A stretch of DNA of 64,000 nt from Paramecium sonneborni (taxonomy: Eukaryota; Ciliophora; Oligohymenophorea; Peniculida; Parameciidae), in the NCBI GenBank assembly GCA_905182985.1, contig CAJJDN010000024.1, positions 560,925-624,924 of the forward strand, written 5' to 3'. The notes beneath the pieces were generated by a model, which saw nothing but the letters and a program-made list of their open reading frames with translations, had not been told where the DNA came from and made no database searches. Of this stretch, positions 1-12,571 are shown piece by piece. Numbering within the stretch: the first letter of the stretch is position 1; every line of letters begins with the position of its first letter. A program made the translations under genes and the position numbers.

Positions 1-702
1 TGCATATTTTGATTAAGTCTTAATGTGATGAATCTTTTCATCTAACAGTCCAAATTAACGACAAAATACCATAAATTTACCTTCTGTTAATGTTTGAGAT
101 TCATGATTTATTCTTGTGAAATCGTCTGATGGACCTCTTACATAAAATATTTTAGAATAGAATTTATAAATCTCTTTAAGATGAGATTATATTTTAGATT
201 TAGAAAAAAAAGACTCTTCTGTCTATTCGAGTTCTTTAATTAAACTAATTCCACCAAAGTTGCTGACATCATTCGTTATTGGTTCTATAATATTAAATTT
301 CAACTTTTCTAATTGACCTTCAAGAGTTGATATTATACGTTTTAGAATTCCTTTATCTTTTTATGAAACACATTAAGCTTCTATTTTTCTGTACCTTTCT
401 AATTGTCTCTCTAAATATTCTTAAATATTTAAGTTCTCATTTTCAATTAATACTGGGTTTTATTGTTATTATTATTATTCATTCTCTTATTGATTTACTT
501 TCTCAAATGAGTTTTTTATTACTTATTCATCCATTTAAAATAAATAATCATCTCCTTACTTTTCACTTTTTACTTCCTACCCTTATGCTTTAAGTATAAC
601 TTCATTGTTTTCATTATTTTATTAATCCTCTTAATTTTATTGGTTTTTCGAAATTTACCCTTCCCTTTCGTTCTCTACTGGATTTTCGTTTTAATTTTCC
701 AT
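1..702 (-). CDS. Gln-rich coiled-coil protein, C-terminus beyond window
   Basis: Unrecognised protein, read without an intron from ATG at 702 to the left edge (234 codons), so the C-terminus is missing. It starts MENQNENPVENEREG. The first 90 residues are rich in Q, N and E. A predicted helical stretch follows (EYLERQLERYRKIEAQ, then GILKRIISTLEGQLEKLKF). A more ordered part ends near FYVRGPSDDFTRIN and EGKFMVFCRQFGLLD. The start is the first ATG after the upstream gene, whose stop lies at 892. TAA and TAG occur many times in frame and TGA never does. The ordered C-terminal part suggests a folded domain, but I could not name it. Confidence 0.75.
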
Positions 703-891
703 CAATAGATTCTAAGTAAAAAAATTTTTATTTTTATTTAAATCAAATAATAATATTTTGCTCCTATTTGTTTTTTGTGTAAAGCATTATACATAAATTA
801 TTTCTAATAATTTCAATGGAAAAGAAATTAGGAATATTTAGAATTATTATTTTCATATTTAACTACTATTTTATAAATAATTTGATAAAAT

Positions 892-3129
892 TCAAAGAAT
901 TTTTAATTTTTTTTCATTAGATTAGTTTTCCATTTCATTTAGTTAAATTCCTTCCTTTTCTTATATAACATCAAATTCCTGTTATTCTATTTATTGATCA
1001 CCTTCATTTGCACTTATATATCCATATTTTTAAATTGAAAATTCAGAATTCGGAGAACTACCTGAAACGGAATTCTTAACCTCATCAATAATAAAATTGT
1101 CATTTATATCTTTAGATTATTACTAAATTTTGAAATATTGAGATCTAACATTTACAAATTTATTTTCTTCTCTTTCTTCTTCTCTTTCGATAGATTTTAA
1201 AGAATATTTCTAATTTGAATTAAAATCTTACCTTGTGTGATAGGTCAATCATTTAATATAAAATAGTATTGTATTAAATAAAGTTTAGCAATTATTGATT
1301 CATCTTTTTATTGGAATTTTCACCTTATAAAATTTTGGAATAAGCTTGTAATAATTCTTATCCATTTGAAGCCTTAATTTGAGCTTTGAAAAATCGAGAA
1401 ACTTTATTTAATTAAATTTCAATCGGAACTTTCATAATATATAAGAATTAAGATACTTTTAGATGAGAAAATATCTTTTAAATCCATTGGCCCAGAAATT
1501 TAATTTTTAAACTTATATTTTTCTAAAAGAGATCCTTTCATAAATTACCTATTATAGTCTTTATATATAGTCTTCAAGACATTTTTTTGGTCTGTAATTT
1601 TTTTATAAATTACTGGTTCAGAAAAACTATTGAATAATTTCAATTAAACATCATCAAATAAAAATAATTTTAATGAGTCAATCTCATATAATTTCTTGAC
1701 TATATTTGATAATTCAAGATCTGACATAATTTTAGATTTAGCAATTTAAGCCATAATAGTTTTTTTGTCATAATTTTTTTTACAACAACATTTGAATAAA
1801 CAAAAATCACCAAAAATCTTTATCAATTTAATTTGAATGTAAGTGAAAAATGAATAATCTAACTAATTTGAATATAATTAATCTAAACCTCTCTTCTTAT
1901 CTAAATTATGATTAGATTCAAAACTCTCATTTTCTTTGATTGTAGTATTATCTCTAAAATCAAACTTAAACACTTGATTCATAACCTTCACATAAGTTTC
2001 ATGAGCAATATATATTTTATAAAGTATCTTTGCAAATCCTAAAATTGCTACAGTTAATCCGGAAGCTTAAGCTACTGAATCGAGAAAGACACTGAATGGT
2101 TCAGTTTTTGAAGCAAAAAAATATTAAGAGTCAGAAGAAACTCTTAAATAAAATGAACTTAATTCATCTGCTGTGCTTAAGATAATAGGATATTGTCTTC
2201 TTTCTTATTTTTCCACCTTTGAAGATCTAAAAATGCTAGTTCTTACATCATCAATGTTTGTTAAAGATGTAAAAACATTTTTACTATTTATCAACTCAAT
2301 TAAAATAGGCTACAAAAAAATATCTTCACCATTTGCTATTCCTGCATTTAATCTCCAAAATACAATATATGCACTTTCTTCTGAAGGTTAAGTCATATTT
2401 AATTTTTATTTGATTTTAGAATTCTAAATTAGAATATTAACATTAATTCTAATTTTTATTTTATATTATACCCTTTATTTAGTAAGTCTTCAATCTAATT
2501 TATTGATTTACACATTGTAGAATTAGTACATTTAATCATTGAAATTTTCAAATAATTATAAATTGGATCAAAAAATGACCCAGACATTTTGTATCCTCCT
2601 TTAAAACATATGAATTTTTATTTTCGATCCTCTGAAATAGATTATTAATTGAATTTAAAATTATCAATAATATCTGATGAACATGATGATATATTCAGTT
2701 AATTAATTTCTCTTTTATACAATGATGTATTTTATGGTCTTATTTATTAAACATATTCAACTCTAAATTATAAATATCTAAGATTTAAATAGATTATATA
2801 CGTCTAAAATTCTTAATCATAATTAATTATTTCTCCACTTTATGCATAAGATAATTATAACAAGAAACGAGATGTATTTTAATCTAAATACTAAAAATCA
2901 CTGTTTGTTTATGTTCCTGCATAAATCGATCCAGATTTTGAAATTGCTGATATAAAAATGCTTATAGTGTAAACAATCATTAAAATTAATATTGCAAGTG
3001 AAAAAAAACCACCTAATAATAATTTTTGATTACCTAGTTTTGTTAAAGATTTTTAACTTTTTGTTACATTAAATTCATAAGGAGTCACAAGCATATCAAT
3101 ATGTCTTAAATATTTGTAGAATTTTGGCA
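892..3129 (-). CDS. Membrane protein of unknown function, ciliate-type
   Basis: Multi-exon gene starting MPKFYKYLRHIDMLVTPYEF. A strong membrane segment follows within the first 60 residues (GGFFSLAILILMIVYTISIF). A long, probably extracellular region contains Cys residues (KCTNSTMCKSINQ). A second membrane segment near DSVAQASGLTVAILGFAKIL is followed by a cytoplasmic tail with a CLFKCCCKK cluster and a helical end. The short-soluble-start, helix, ectodomain, helix, tail layout recurs in ciliate membrane proteins that I cannot tie to a function. Short introns were seen near 2438-2485 and, in the 3' third, at several GTA...TAG sites. The final frame reaches TGA at 892-894. The full intron set was not resolved. 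Confidence 0.7.
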
Positions 3130-4120
3130 TGAAAAATAACTTTTTTAGAAATAAATTTAAATAAATAAATTAATGTATTAACAATAGAATTTATAATCAA
3201 ACTAAACAGAAAATTATTTAAACCCTTGAGTTATCATTTAAGAATATTGAGTAAAATTAATCTTTTAAAATAAAAAATTGATAGATTAATGTTAGAAAGC
3301 ATTATTCAAACAAAAACTAATTGGTGAATCGTATCAAAATATTCTCAAAAGCAAAGATACTACTAATTAAAAATCATAAAAGGCTTAACATTTGTGATTA
3401 AAAATGTTAAATAAAAAAATAAAGATTTATAAGAGATATTCTTACTTAATATTAAAATAATGTTGATACACATATTTTAAATTACTATAATATCAGATAA
3501 AACATTATATTTAAACCTTAACTTTTAAAATAGAGGGTGAAAATTTGTAGTTAATAAAATTAGAGGATATTTTGATTTAAGATATCATTTAAAAGAAGAT
3601 AAAAAAAGAAGACGTAAATAAGAAATTTTATAATTTTTTAAGAATTGTTTATTTTTGACAAAGAAATTATTAGATATTAACAAATAATCATTCAGGAATT
3701 ATTAAGAAAGAAGATCTTCCAAATTGATAAAAAATTAGTGTTTAATAAGGATTTGATTTTGTATTCTGTGTTTTTTTGGTGGAATACATTGAAAATAAGA
3801 AATAGAGTGATTTGGAAATATAAAGTTTAATTTTTAAGAGAAATCTCTGGATATTGGAAAATAAAAAGGATTAAATAAATATTAACGAAAACTAAATTTT
3901 TACTATGTTGTAAACAAATAAAAAAAAGACAATAAAGATTTATTGTATAGATTTTACATAAATTGATGGTTTGAATAGAATAGTGTTTTTAAAAAAGCTT
4001 AGTAGGAATATAATAATTTATGAGATATAATTAAAATTACATCTATATAAGTTAATTTTTATGTTCTTTAAAGAGAGGGCAAAGTGAATTTGTTGTTGTG
4101 AATTAATAAAAAAATATTAA
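3130..4120. other. Intergenic, with an orphan open frame
   Basis: About 1 kb between two divergently transcribed genes. On the plus strand at about 3658-3930 a frame stays open with ciliate codons (KEIIRYQQIIIQELL, later LYSVFFWWNTLKIRNRVIW) but has no ATG. Another open stretch, in a different frame, precedes it at about 3535-3655. This could be a gene remnant or chance. I saw no other feature. Confidence 0.4.
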
Positions 4121-5878
4121 ATGTATAATCCTGTAGAATATTATTACTGCAATGATTATTACTTATCATAAATCGCAGATGGTAAAATTAATCGAGTCAA
4201 TACTTCGAACTCTCCAAAAAAAATTATGATGGGTATAGAAAAAAACGATTACAAAACTTTAATAAAGCTAAAAACCCTTAACTTAGAATCAAAAGAAATT
4301 CATCCCCATATTGTAAAACATAAATCTATTAAACAATCATTCATTAAATTGGCAGAATCTATTCTAAATGTCAGTAATTGTTTGGAAAGTGTTACAAATA
4401 CATCCGCAAAAACTGATAAATTTGTTTAAAAATTAAAAAATAAAATAACCACTCCTTCTCCAACTCTTCCTAAGCCTCATAATCATGAAATACACAGAAT
4501 TCCAGGTCGGCTTTATAAAGGAGCTTTGTTAAAAAATTTTGATAATTCAATAAATTAATTAGATAAATCATATATTTTAGACTCTAAATAAGAGTTTAGA
4601 ACCCTATCAATGAGTCCTAAAGTTAGAGTTGTTAATCATGACTAACGTAGATATAATAAAATACAAATGTCTAATGCTATTAATAATACAAATCAATTTA
4701 AAGATTTAGAGTAATAATTCAAAGTTAGGAAATCTATCATAAATAATGAAATTTCTGATATTTCTCTTTAGTAGACAACTTCTAAATTAATTGAACAAAC
4801 TATTGAAGCAATGAATGTAGATTGTTTCTACACAAAAGTAAGTCCTAATAATATTAATCATCTTGTTTTGATATAATTTGAAAATGTTTTGGGTTTTGAT
4901 GAATCAAGTTTTTTTGGATTACAATCTGATTTCATTTCAAGCAAATAATACGATGAATATATAGTATTAAGAGATCATTATTTTTAAAAAGCTACATAGT
5001 CTTAATCTTTCTATATACATAAGAATTACAATCAATTGTTCAATTCTATATCTCGTGTGTATCAAATTGGTTTATTCACAATTCAATACCCTGAAATACT
5101 GAAAGAATTTCTCTAAGAAAGAAAAGTAAGAGTTAATTGTGGATTTCATATTTAGAATTATAAATTTGATACTTTTGTAATAGATATAACTTAGGTTTTG
5201 TCAAATATTTCAATTTAGAAACCCGAGTTATTAATATTTATTTAACCATTTCAGATACTAAACTAATAAGAATCATACATTAGTACCAATTCTAAAATTC
5301 CTTTTTATGAATATCATGGTTAACGGTTCTTTCTACCATTTGCTGAAGATTTTCATCCTAATAATATTAGATTATTGGTTTTGCCTATATTATCAATGGA
5401 ATCATTGCTAAAATAAGATGAATTAAGTAAAGGGTTTGTTTAAATTAACTATTTTATTGAATAATTTACACTAGCTTTATAAAGCGAAAGTTATTTTTTA
5501 AAGTTTCTGAAGAAAAATTAGAATAGAATCAAAATGATAGATTAATTAACTTATTTTAGATAATAAAAATAAAAACTATTACAAAAGTTATTTTTCATAG
5601 AAACTTTATAAATCTAAGAATAGAAATAAGAAGGAACAAATATGAAAAAAAAAGAAATGATACAAAAATTAATTCAGAAATATGATAATTAAAAATAAGT
5701 TAATAGTTAGATAAATGATTTAGTGGAAAGAAATAAAAAGATTTTTAAGAAAATGAGAAACTACAAATAAGAAAAGGTGAATAAATTGCATAAATTATAA
5801 TAAGAACTTTCTGTACAGCTAAACAGGTATAACTATTGTGAAATGTTTGTTGATATAACATATTACTTAGCTTATTGA
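4121..5878 (+). CDS. NLI/FCP1-like protein, apparently without catalytic motif
   Basis: Intronless as read: 585 residues from ATG 4121 to TGA 5876-5878. The first 190 residues are basic and probably disordered. The segment from about 225 to 450 resembles the fold of FCP1/SCP (NLI-interacting factor) phosphatases. A strand, HLVLIQFENVLGF, lies where DLDETLV is expected. SISRVYQIGLFTIQYPEIL sits at the EIVIFT step, FVIDITQVLSNISIQKPELL at the YVKDL..LGRDLKKI step, and an F-A-E-D stretch follows. The two catalytic aspartates of DxDxT are absent, so if the assignment holds this is a pseudophosphatase. The C-terminus is a long Lys/Gln coiled coil. The family call is by eye and uncertain; the gene itself is solid. 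Confidence 0.6.
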
Positions 5879-5912
5879 TCTATATGTTTTTTATATTGTA
5901 AATACTCATTTT

Positions 5913-6673
5913 TCATTTCTTAAACAATCCATTTCTAATATCTGGCAAGAATTCTTATAAGGAAAGTTCTAATCTATCATCTAAAGTGTTGGAACAAACA
6001 ATTCTACTATTAGCACAACTCAAGACAACTCCTCCCAAACTAAAAAATGTTTATATCCTAATTTTACATAGGTTTACCAGCTTTCTCTGTTAGATATTAA
6101 CTCTAATTAATACTTAAGGTTGTTTTAAAATCTTTAGTTGTTTCTCTCTTAATAATTTAAGTGAATTCTGATTAGCATTCTCCCAAAACAGTTCTGATTA
6201 GTTATACATCTTATTCTAAACATGTTAATTCAATTCTAGGTTCAAGTAATTTAATCATTCCTTGTATAATTAAGTTTTTAAGTAATTCTTTATAGACACT
6301 TTAATCTTAAATCAACTTAGCCATTCTCTAACGAACTTCTTCTTTTAGTCTTTAAATTAATTCAAAGCGTGCTTGCATTTTAGACAATCTTGATTGATTA
6401 ATTTTTGAAGATCGTTGACTAAACCTATTAAATATTTATACATTCTTTTTTCAATTGTATATGATTCAATCTTTTTTTTATATTCTTCAATAATTTTCTC
6501 TTTCTATTAATTTAGAAGTTTGTTCTTTTCAATTCTAAACTATTATGCAGCCATATCCTTGATTTATTCAGACTTTTCAGTAGCCTAATCAAATAAATAA
6601 TCATCAATATTACCTCAGCTTTTATGGCGTTTACCATTTTCTTAACTCTCTCTTATGGATTAAAATCTGCCAT
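5913..6673 (-). CDS. VMA4: V-type H+-ATPase subunit E
   Basis: Subunit E of the vacuolar proton pump, part of the peripheral stalk linking the V1 head to the membrane V0 sector. Exons give 226 residues, the usual eukaryotic length. The N-terminus MADFNPQERVKKMVNAIKAE and the long amphipathic stalk helix (KDMAAQQFRIEKNKLLNQQ) are typical. The C-terminal domain shows LLEPRIEL, ILGGVVLSCANSRIVCSNTL and LPDIRNGLF, matching the GGV...N.TL(D/E)RL...LP.IR..LF pattern of the family. Three introns: 6585-6613 (29 nt), 6419-6441 (23) and 6040-6067 (28). The start codon is only 12 bp from the start of the divergent gene at 6686. Confidence 0.95.
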
Positions 6674-6685
6674 GTTATTTAATTT

Positions 6686-8788
6686 ATGAATAAAATACCA
6701 ATCAATTAACCCACTAAAGATGACTCAATCAAATATCTCTAAATCATTAGAGAGAAAGAAGAATCTATTTAAGCACTTCATACTATTAATGATTAATTAC
6801 GTTAAGATATACTTCAACTTTAAACACAAATTGCAGAATCTAATAATACTAAAAATTCCAAATACTAAAAAATAGAAGAATCAAATCAACAATTAAAATT
6901 TATGTTAGCAGATACACAAAATCTTGTATTGCAATATCAAAATGATATTGATATTTATCATTAAATTGTAGAATAAATTATCAAATATACTCAACTCTAT
7001 AGATTCAATTAAAAAACAACAATCCCAGAAATTATAAACTTTTTAAGTCAAGAAATCTTTTCTCAAGAAATTATCAATCTTTGGAATGAATTAAAACCTA
7101 TTCTCTAGTTATTTATCAATTAAATTTAAGGAAATGTCTCCTCTCCTTAATTAAAACAATTGTTTACAAAATACTATAAAAATTATGAAAATCAATACCA
7201 TCCACTTTCTACTATGACAATATTAGAAGAAATTATCCATATGTTAAATTAGAAAGTATCTCAATAAATTGAAACATAAGTTATGAATTATTCTAATCAA
7301 TTTACACATTAAATAAATAAGATCAATCTTTTTCAAACCTCAATCCTTCTTATTAATTTTGAAGAAGATTAAATCAAAAAAAAAATGAAAGCATAATAAA
7401 AGGAAATTAGTCAATTAAAAGAAGAATTAGAATCTTAGTCTAAAATTAATAAAAATTTAGAAGAATAAATTTAAAATTTAACCATGAAAAGTTCAGAAAG
7501 AAAACCTTTTGTAGAATTGCTAAGTATTAAAGATGCAAGTTCTGATTCAGAAGAAGATGATGCTGAAATTTAAAAATTAAATATTGAATTAGAATAAAAA
7601 GATACACTTATATAAAAATTGAAATAAACTATTTCAAATTAAGAAGTAATGTTAGAAAGAATTAAAATTGAAAATTAATATTGGGATTTAATTATTAATT
7701 GTGATGAAGATAGTCTATTCCCTTTAATTAATTAAGGTTGGACACTAAATTTCAAACAAGATTATGGCCTATCCAATTATCAAATTTTTTATTCTTTTCT
7801 TGGTTTTGATAGTTCATATTTATAATTCATATTGGAGAACTTATTTATTAATGATTTTCATTTCTAAAAATTATCAGATCAAACATATTTATAATTAGCA
7901 AATAATTAACTTGTTTATCTAAAATCAATATTTTATAATGAATATAATACTCTTGTGTAAACAAAGGTATTAAGACCATTATTAAATAATTTTTATGAAA
8001 CAAATGAAGTGTTAGAAGGACAATAAATGTTAAATGAATTTTGGATTTAATTTTCACTATTTAATGGAATATTGATCTTATGTTTAAAAAATTGTAATCA
8101 ATAAAATCTAACTTTGTTGTAGTTAGCAATAAATATTTAAAATTAAATAGAGAAAACGTCAGCCTTAATTGTAATATTTGAAGAAGAATATACTGAATAG
8201 GATTTTGTCATGTAAATAATTTAAGAAAACGAATTTATGGAACCTGATGATGAAATTGATGATTAAATTTAAAAAATTCGTTATGCTATGACAAGTGGAG
8301 AAAATTTTGATTTTACTAGTGTAAATAAGATAATTTCAAAATAAAAGGTAGACTATATATAATAATTGAATCATTTTATTAAAAATAATTTAGAGATCTA
8401 TTTTAAAAAGTCAGAATAATCTAAGTTAGAATTCAATTAGTCATTGTTGTCAGAAAATGTATATGAAATAAAATTGGTACAAAGTTAGGAATCAGATTAA
8501 ATTAAACTATAGAGTTATAGTTAAATATAAGTAATACAAAATGATGAAATAATGGTTCATAAAATTTCAGAGAGTTAATATGATATATTTTTTTCTGAAA
8601 AATTGTAGGAAGTGAGGTTAAAAAATTATTAATTAAATAAAAAAGGTTTGATAATAAAATTAAAATGTACTTTTGACAATGATAATATGACAACTAAGTA
8701 GTATATATTAAAATGCACTTATATAAAAGAAGATTAAGGAGAGATATCGCACACAATCTTTGATAATAAACTGATTTTGTAATTATGA
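6686..8788 (+). CDS. Long coiled-coil protein of unknown function
   Basis: Intronless, 700 residues, from MNKIPINQPTKDDSIKYLQ to TGA at 8786-8788. Residues 15-90 and about 230-330 are predicted coiled coil (REKEESIQALHTINDQL; KEEISQLKEELE-type heptads as KAQQKEISQLKEELESQ). An acidic, phosphorylation-prone linker DASSDSEEDDAEI sits between coils. The C-terminal half is mixed hydrophobic/acidic and may be globular (WTLNFKQDYGLSNYQIFYSF). No catalytic motif was recognised. The start is the first ATG in the open frame and lies 12 bp from the V-ATPase E start, so the 5' UTR must be tiny or the promoter lies inside the neighbour. The next in-frame Met is more than 70 codons downstream. Confidence 0.8.
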
Positions 8789-9104
8789 TTTTGTTATTAA
8801 ATATTTGGTTTAAAAAAGTTTAGAAATGTGATAAATATATTTAGAAATTCAAGTAAAAGAATAAATAAAAAAAAATCAAGGTTTTTTAAGTGAATGACTA
8901 AAGGGGATTTTTTGATTATTTTAAAATATTTGTGAAATCCAAATAAATCTTCATGAAAACAAATCTTAAGACATCTATTATAATATAGGTTTAAGAGAAC
9001 AATGAGTTTTAAGATCTTGAAAAGTTTGAAGCAGTATGATATGATACTTGGAAAAATAATAAATAAAACTCATTTTAATTGCGATAAAGCTGAAGGAGTG
9101 TCTA
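8789..9104. other. Intergenic, nothing recognised
   Basis: About 316 bp between convergent genes. AT-rich, with no open frame, RNA gene or repeat that I could recognise. Confidence 0.5.
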
Positions 9105-9476
9105 TCAGCATAAGTAGTTTTCTATGAGCAATTCATTTTGAGGTTATTTGAGAAAACTTTCACTATCTTCAAAAGTTTCTGATTCACTTTTGATCAAATT
9201 AGAATGAATTAGAGACTGAAATTAAGATATGTTTTCTTTCCATTATTGAATGAATTTATTCTTCGATGAGACTATTTAGATATTTTATAAAGTATTACAT
9301 ATAGATTGCTTGTCTATTAAACTAAGTATAGTTTATTCTTGGTCAGTAGCAGCTATCTACATCTAATTTAGAGTATCATAATGCTTTTGGATTCTAAGAA
9401 TATTGCTTCTAGTCTTTTTGATTTTTTTAGATGGTTTCAGTTAAAGGAAGCACTCAGATTCATCGTCTTCAATCAT
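9105..9476 (-). CDS. Small acidic hypothetical protein
   Basis: Single-exon frame of 123 residues: begins MIEDDESECFLQLKPSKKIK and ends ENYLC before TGA at 9105-9107. Eleven or more TAA/TAG codons fall in frame, supporting reality under the ciliate code. It is charged, with no membrane helix or signal peptide. A serine/acidic patch (SESETFEDSESF) near the C-terminus could be a kinase CK2-type target. No family recognised. Confidence 0.55.
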
Positions 9477-9717
9477 TTATTATTTTAATGATTAATATCT
9501 CTAAATATATCCAAAAGAATTTAAGTTATGCGATATGCAAATACAATTATATATATATAATACATATTATTAAATTAAAAAGATTTGATAAATATACCTA
9601 GAGAATTGAGAGGATTCATTTAATAATATATTATTAAAGATTAAAAAGATACGACAAAAAAGAATGATTAAATATTTATATATTTATGCAAATACTAACA
9701 TATTCATATGATTGCAA

Positions 9718-10205
9718 TCACTTGAAGAAATATAATTTATCCTAAAATAAATATAGATGATTTGAAATACAAATTTAGCAAACAATTCTTTACTCTAACC
9801 AGAATGGGTGGTAGAGTTATAGATAAGATGTAAATAATATCCAATTTCTTCTTTGACTCTTTCTTACCATAATGGATAATCTTTTAATTGATCTAAAAGA
9901 TTAATATATTTATTAATGGCTTCTTCTAAGTGATGTTCATAAGTTAAAGTTGTATGATCACTTCTAAACCAAGTATTATGAGTTGCTATTTCTTTGGTAA
10001 GTTCTAAATAGAGTGATCTATATTCCCATGTTGCTCTATGTAAATCTAGAATGAAAGAGTAAAGGTTTTCAAATTGAACAAACTTTTATCTTGCCAATTC
10101 ATATTATTCTTTCTCACTTTTTTCAAAATGAATAAATAAATAATTACAATGATTCAAGTCTTGGTGTCCAATTTCTAGCTATATGAGAATAGAATCTGCA
10201 TTCAT
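9718..10205 (-). CDS. Hypothetical helical protein, 152 aa
   Basis: Starts MNADSILIQLEIGHQDLNHC. One intron at 9742-9770 (29 nt, GTA...TAG) joins ..SKELFAKF to DKLYFFK and then TGA, giving 152 residues. It is rich in aromatic and charged residues (FILDLHRATWEYRSLYLEL; HNTWFRSDHTTLTYEHHLEE) and looks all-helical. It has no signal peptide. Another frame upstream, on the same strand around 10206-10390, is also open, so a 5' exon cannot be excluded. No family recognised. Confidence 0.55.
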
Positions 10206-10494
10206 AATAACTCATTGGATCTCTCTCTAAGAATCCTTCTTCTGGGTCTTAGAAGCCTGACTTACACATTTCAGTCATTATTCTATCTACTTATACTATA
10301 ACAATCTATATTAATCTTTTACATGAATAATTTATGACTCTGCTCTTTATGAAATATGAAGCAAATCTTGTTACGATGGACATCCTTTATTATAATTAAT
10401 ATTAAATTAATATAAATTTTAAAGAACAAGAAAACTCTATGTTTCAAAATTATTTCTTATATTGTTTTATTAATTTAAGGATACATTTTTTTTA

Positions 10495-11127
10495 ATGGGT
10501 TCAGTCTGCTCTGCTTCAAAGAATCAAACAAAATCCCGCTCTTAAAATGGAGAATTAAAGAATAATAATTAACCATATTTAGAAGCTTCCTCTCTTGTTG
10601 CTCAATCATTACCTTTAGAAAACAAACCAGATACTTCTCTTGATTAATATGTTTAGGATTTGTTATAACTTTTTAAGAGATTTTGCATGTTTCTTGATCT
10701 TGTTGGTAATTTAGATCAACTTCCACAACATACTCGAGAAAAATTAAATAGTTGCATCATTGTTAAATAAAATATTTCTATTATCATACAAAACAATATA
10801 AAAAGAGTTATGAGAGAATAATAGATCATCAAAAGAATTGATGAATCAGATTATTATCTTATTTATAATGATCGTAAGTTTGCTAGTGCGTTCAACCAAA
10901 TGATGTAAAAACTATCCAATATTATTATAACGGATCTTAAGCCAGATGAAGATTTTCAGTCAGCATTTCCAATATTGGCAGTGTCATTTGAAGAAGAAGC
11001 CTAAAAAATTAGTTTGATTGTAGAAAAAATCAAAAACATTTAAACTATGGAGATGAGAAAGGGAAGTTCTTAACATTCTCTTTCTATTAATCAACTATAA
11101 CCAAAACGAAAATCTTCCTAGTAATGA
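10495..11127 (+). CDS. Predicted N-myristoylated protein of unknown function
   Basis: Intronless, 210 residues. The N-terminus MGSVCSASKNQTKSRS has Gly2 followed by Ser/Cys, a good N-myristoylation plus palmitoylation signal, so membrane attachment is likely. The middle is helical and contains LFKRFCMFLDLVGNLDQLP, KRVMREQQIIKRI and KLSNIIITDLKPDEDFQS. The basic C-terminus ends PKRKSSQQ before TGA at 11125-11127. No catalytic motif or named domain recognised. Confidence 0.7.
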
Positions 11128-11427
11128 AATAAATTTATTTATTTCATCATTCAAACTTTTATTGATATTTAATTGCATTCTTTATTTTTTATTAAATTCA
11201 TTGATTATTAAAATTTGTTGTAAATCTTAAATTATGATAAAACAATCTCTAAAAATTCTTCTTAGATTTATAAAATTTATAATTTAATTTTCAAATTACT
11301 AATATATATATTATTAAACTATTTCATTAATGTAAATTTAAGTATCTTTTCTATGCTTTCTTTCGAAATCTTTAGTAATTATTGATAATTACAATCTATA
11401 AATATATATTTATTAAATTAACTGTTA
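11128..11427. other. Intergenic, nothing recognised
   Basis: 300 bp of AT-rich sequence between two co-directional genes. No feature supported. Confidence 0.5.
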
Positions 11428-12571
11428 ATGAATTAGAATGAAAATTATAGCATAACAAGCATAAATGAAAAATAAATAGAAAATAATTTGAAAGACTTGT
11501 TGGAAAGAGTCTTATTGAACATTGAAAAATTTATCGAAACTAAAGAAGAATTGAATTAAGTGGAAGCTGAATTAAAAGACTATGAAAGTTTATCTCATTT
11601 AGTTGGAATAATTAAAGCTGTTTTTACTAATCTAATGTTGAAAGTAGATAAGAAAATATCGTAAGTACTTAAATAAAATATTAACAAGCAAATTAGAAAA
11701 GCAAATAGATCCAAACTATTCAATAAGTAAAAGTATAAGGTCAGATGAAGAATATGAAAAATTAGAGCAAACTTTAATTAAATATGAAGGTGAAATTAGA
11801 AATCATATAAGAGTATTAGTTATCAATATTTAGATTGAATAATAACTTAAATTATATGCTGAGTCTATACAAAATAAATTAGATGATAGTGAATCAAGTA
11901 GAGGTGAGCTATTAGAAACAACCAAAAAATTAATTAGCGTATTGATTCATAAAAACTATAGAATTTAAAAAGAGAAAATTAAACATATCATGAAACTTAA
12001 TAGAGATTAAACATAGAAATTGCTAATTTAAAATAAATCATTAATAATTTAGAAAAAGAAAACAGAAGGAAATCTTTAGACTTGAGTTAAAGAGATTACT
12101 TGAAAACTAGTACAAAGAAAAACTAATAACCAAACATTTAATAATTATAATTGTAAAGTAAATTATTTCTTATATCCTTTAGACTAAAGAAATTAAAAAT
12201 CTTATTCTGAACATAAATTAACATCTTAAATCAATCATACATCTAATACATTAGAAAGCAATGAAATACCAATTAAATCATAGTAAACTTTAAAATAAAA
12301 TTATTACAATATAATCAATTATGGTCATTAAGCTTATAAACCAGATATTTTAAAGGTTATTTAATAAAAAGATTTTAACAAAATCTATGGTTAATAAATA
12401 AAAAGTAAAAATAATTCACTTTCTACAATTCATGATCTTGTACAAAGTGTTTCAGTATAAGATAGAAAAAAAGGAATTATAAGCTAGCCAGTTTCAAAAA
12501 ATAGCTCTTAGGATAATAGTTAAATCTAGAAATTTAAAGGTATCCATTTAAAATATAATAGATATATGTGA
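11428..12571 (+). CDS. Coiled-coil protein of unknown function
   Basis: Four exons, 355 residues. Introns: 11661-11688 (28 nt, ends AAG), 11939-11961 (23) and 12158-12182 (25). The first two thirds are heptad coiled coil: NLKDLLERVLLNIEKF, EELNQVEAELKDYES, then NLKRENQ joined to RLNIEIANLKQIINNLEKE across intron 2. Repair of the heptad register by the introns is good support for the exon model. The tail is basic and Gln/Ser/Asn-rich. Probably cytoskeletal, from composition only. Confidence 0.7.
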
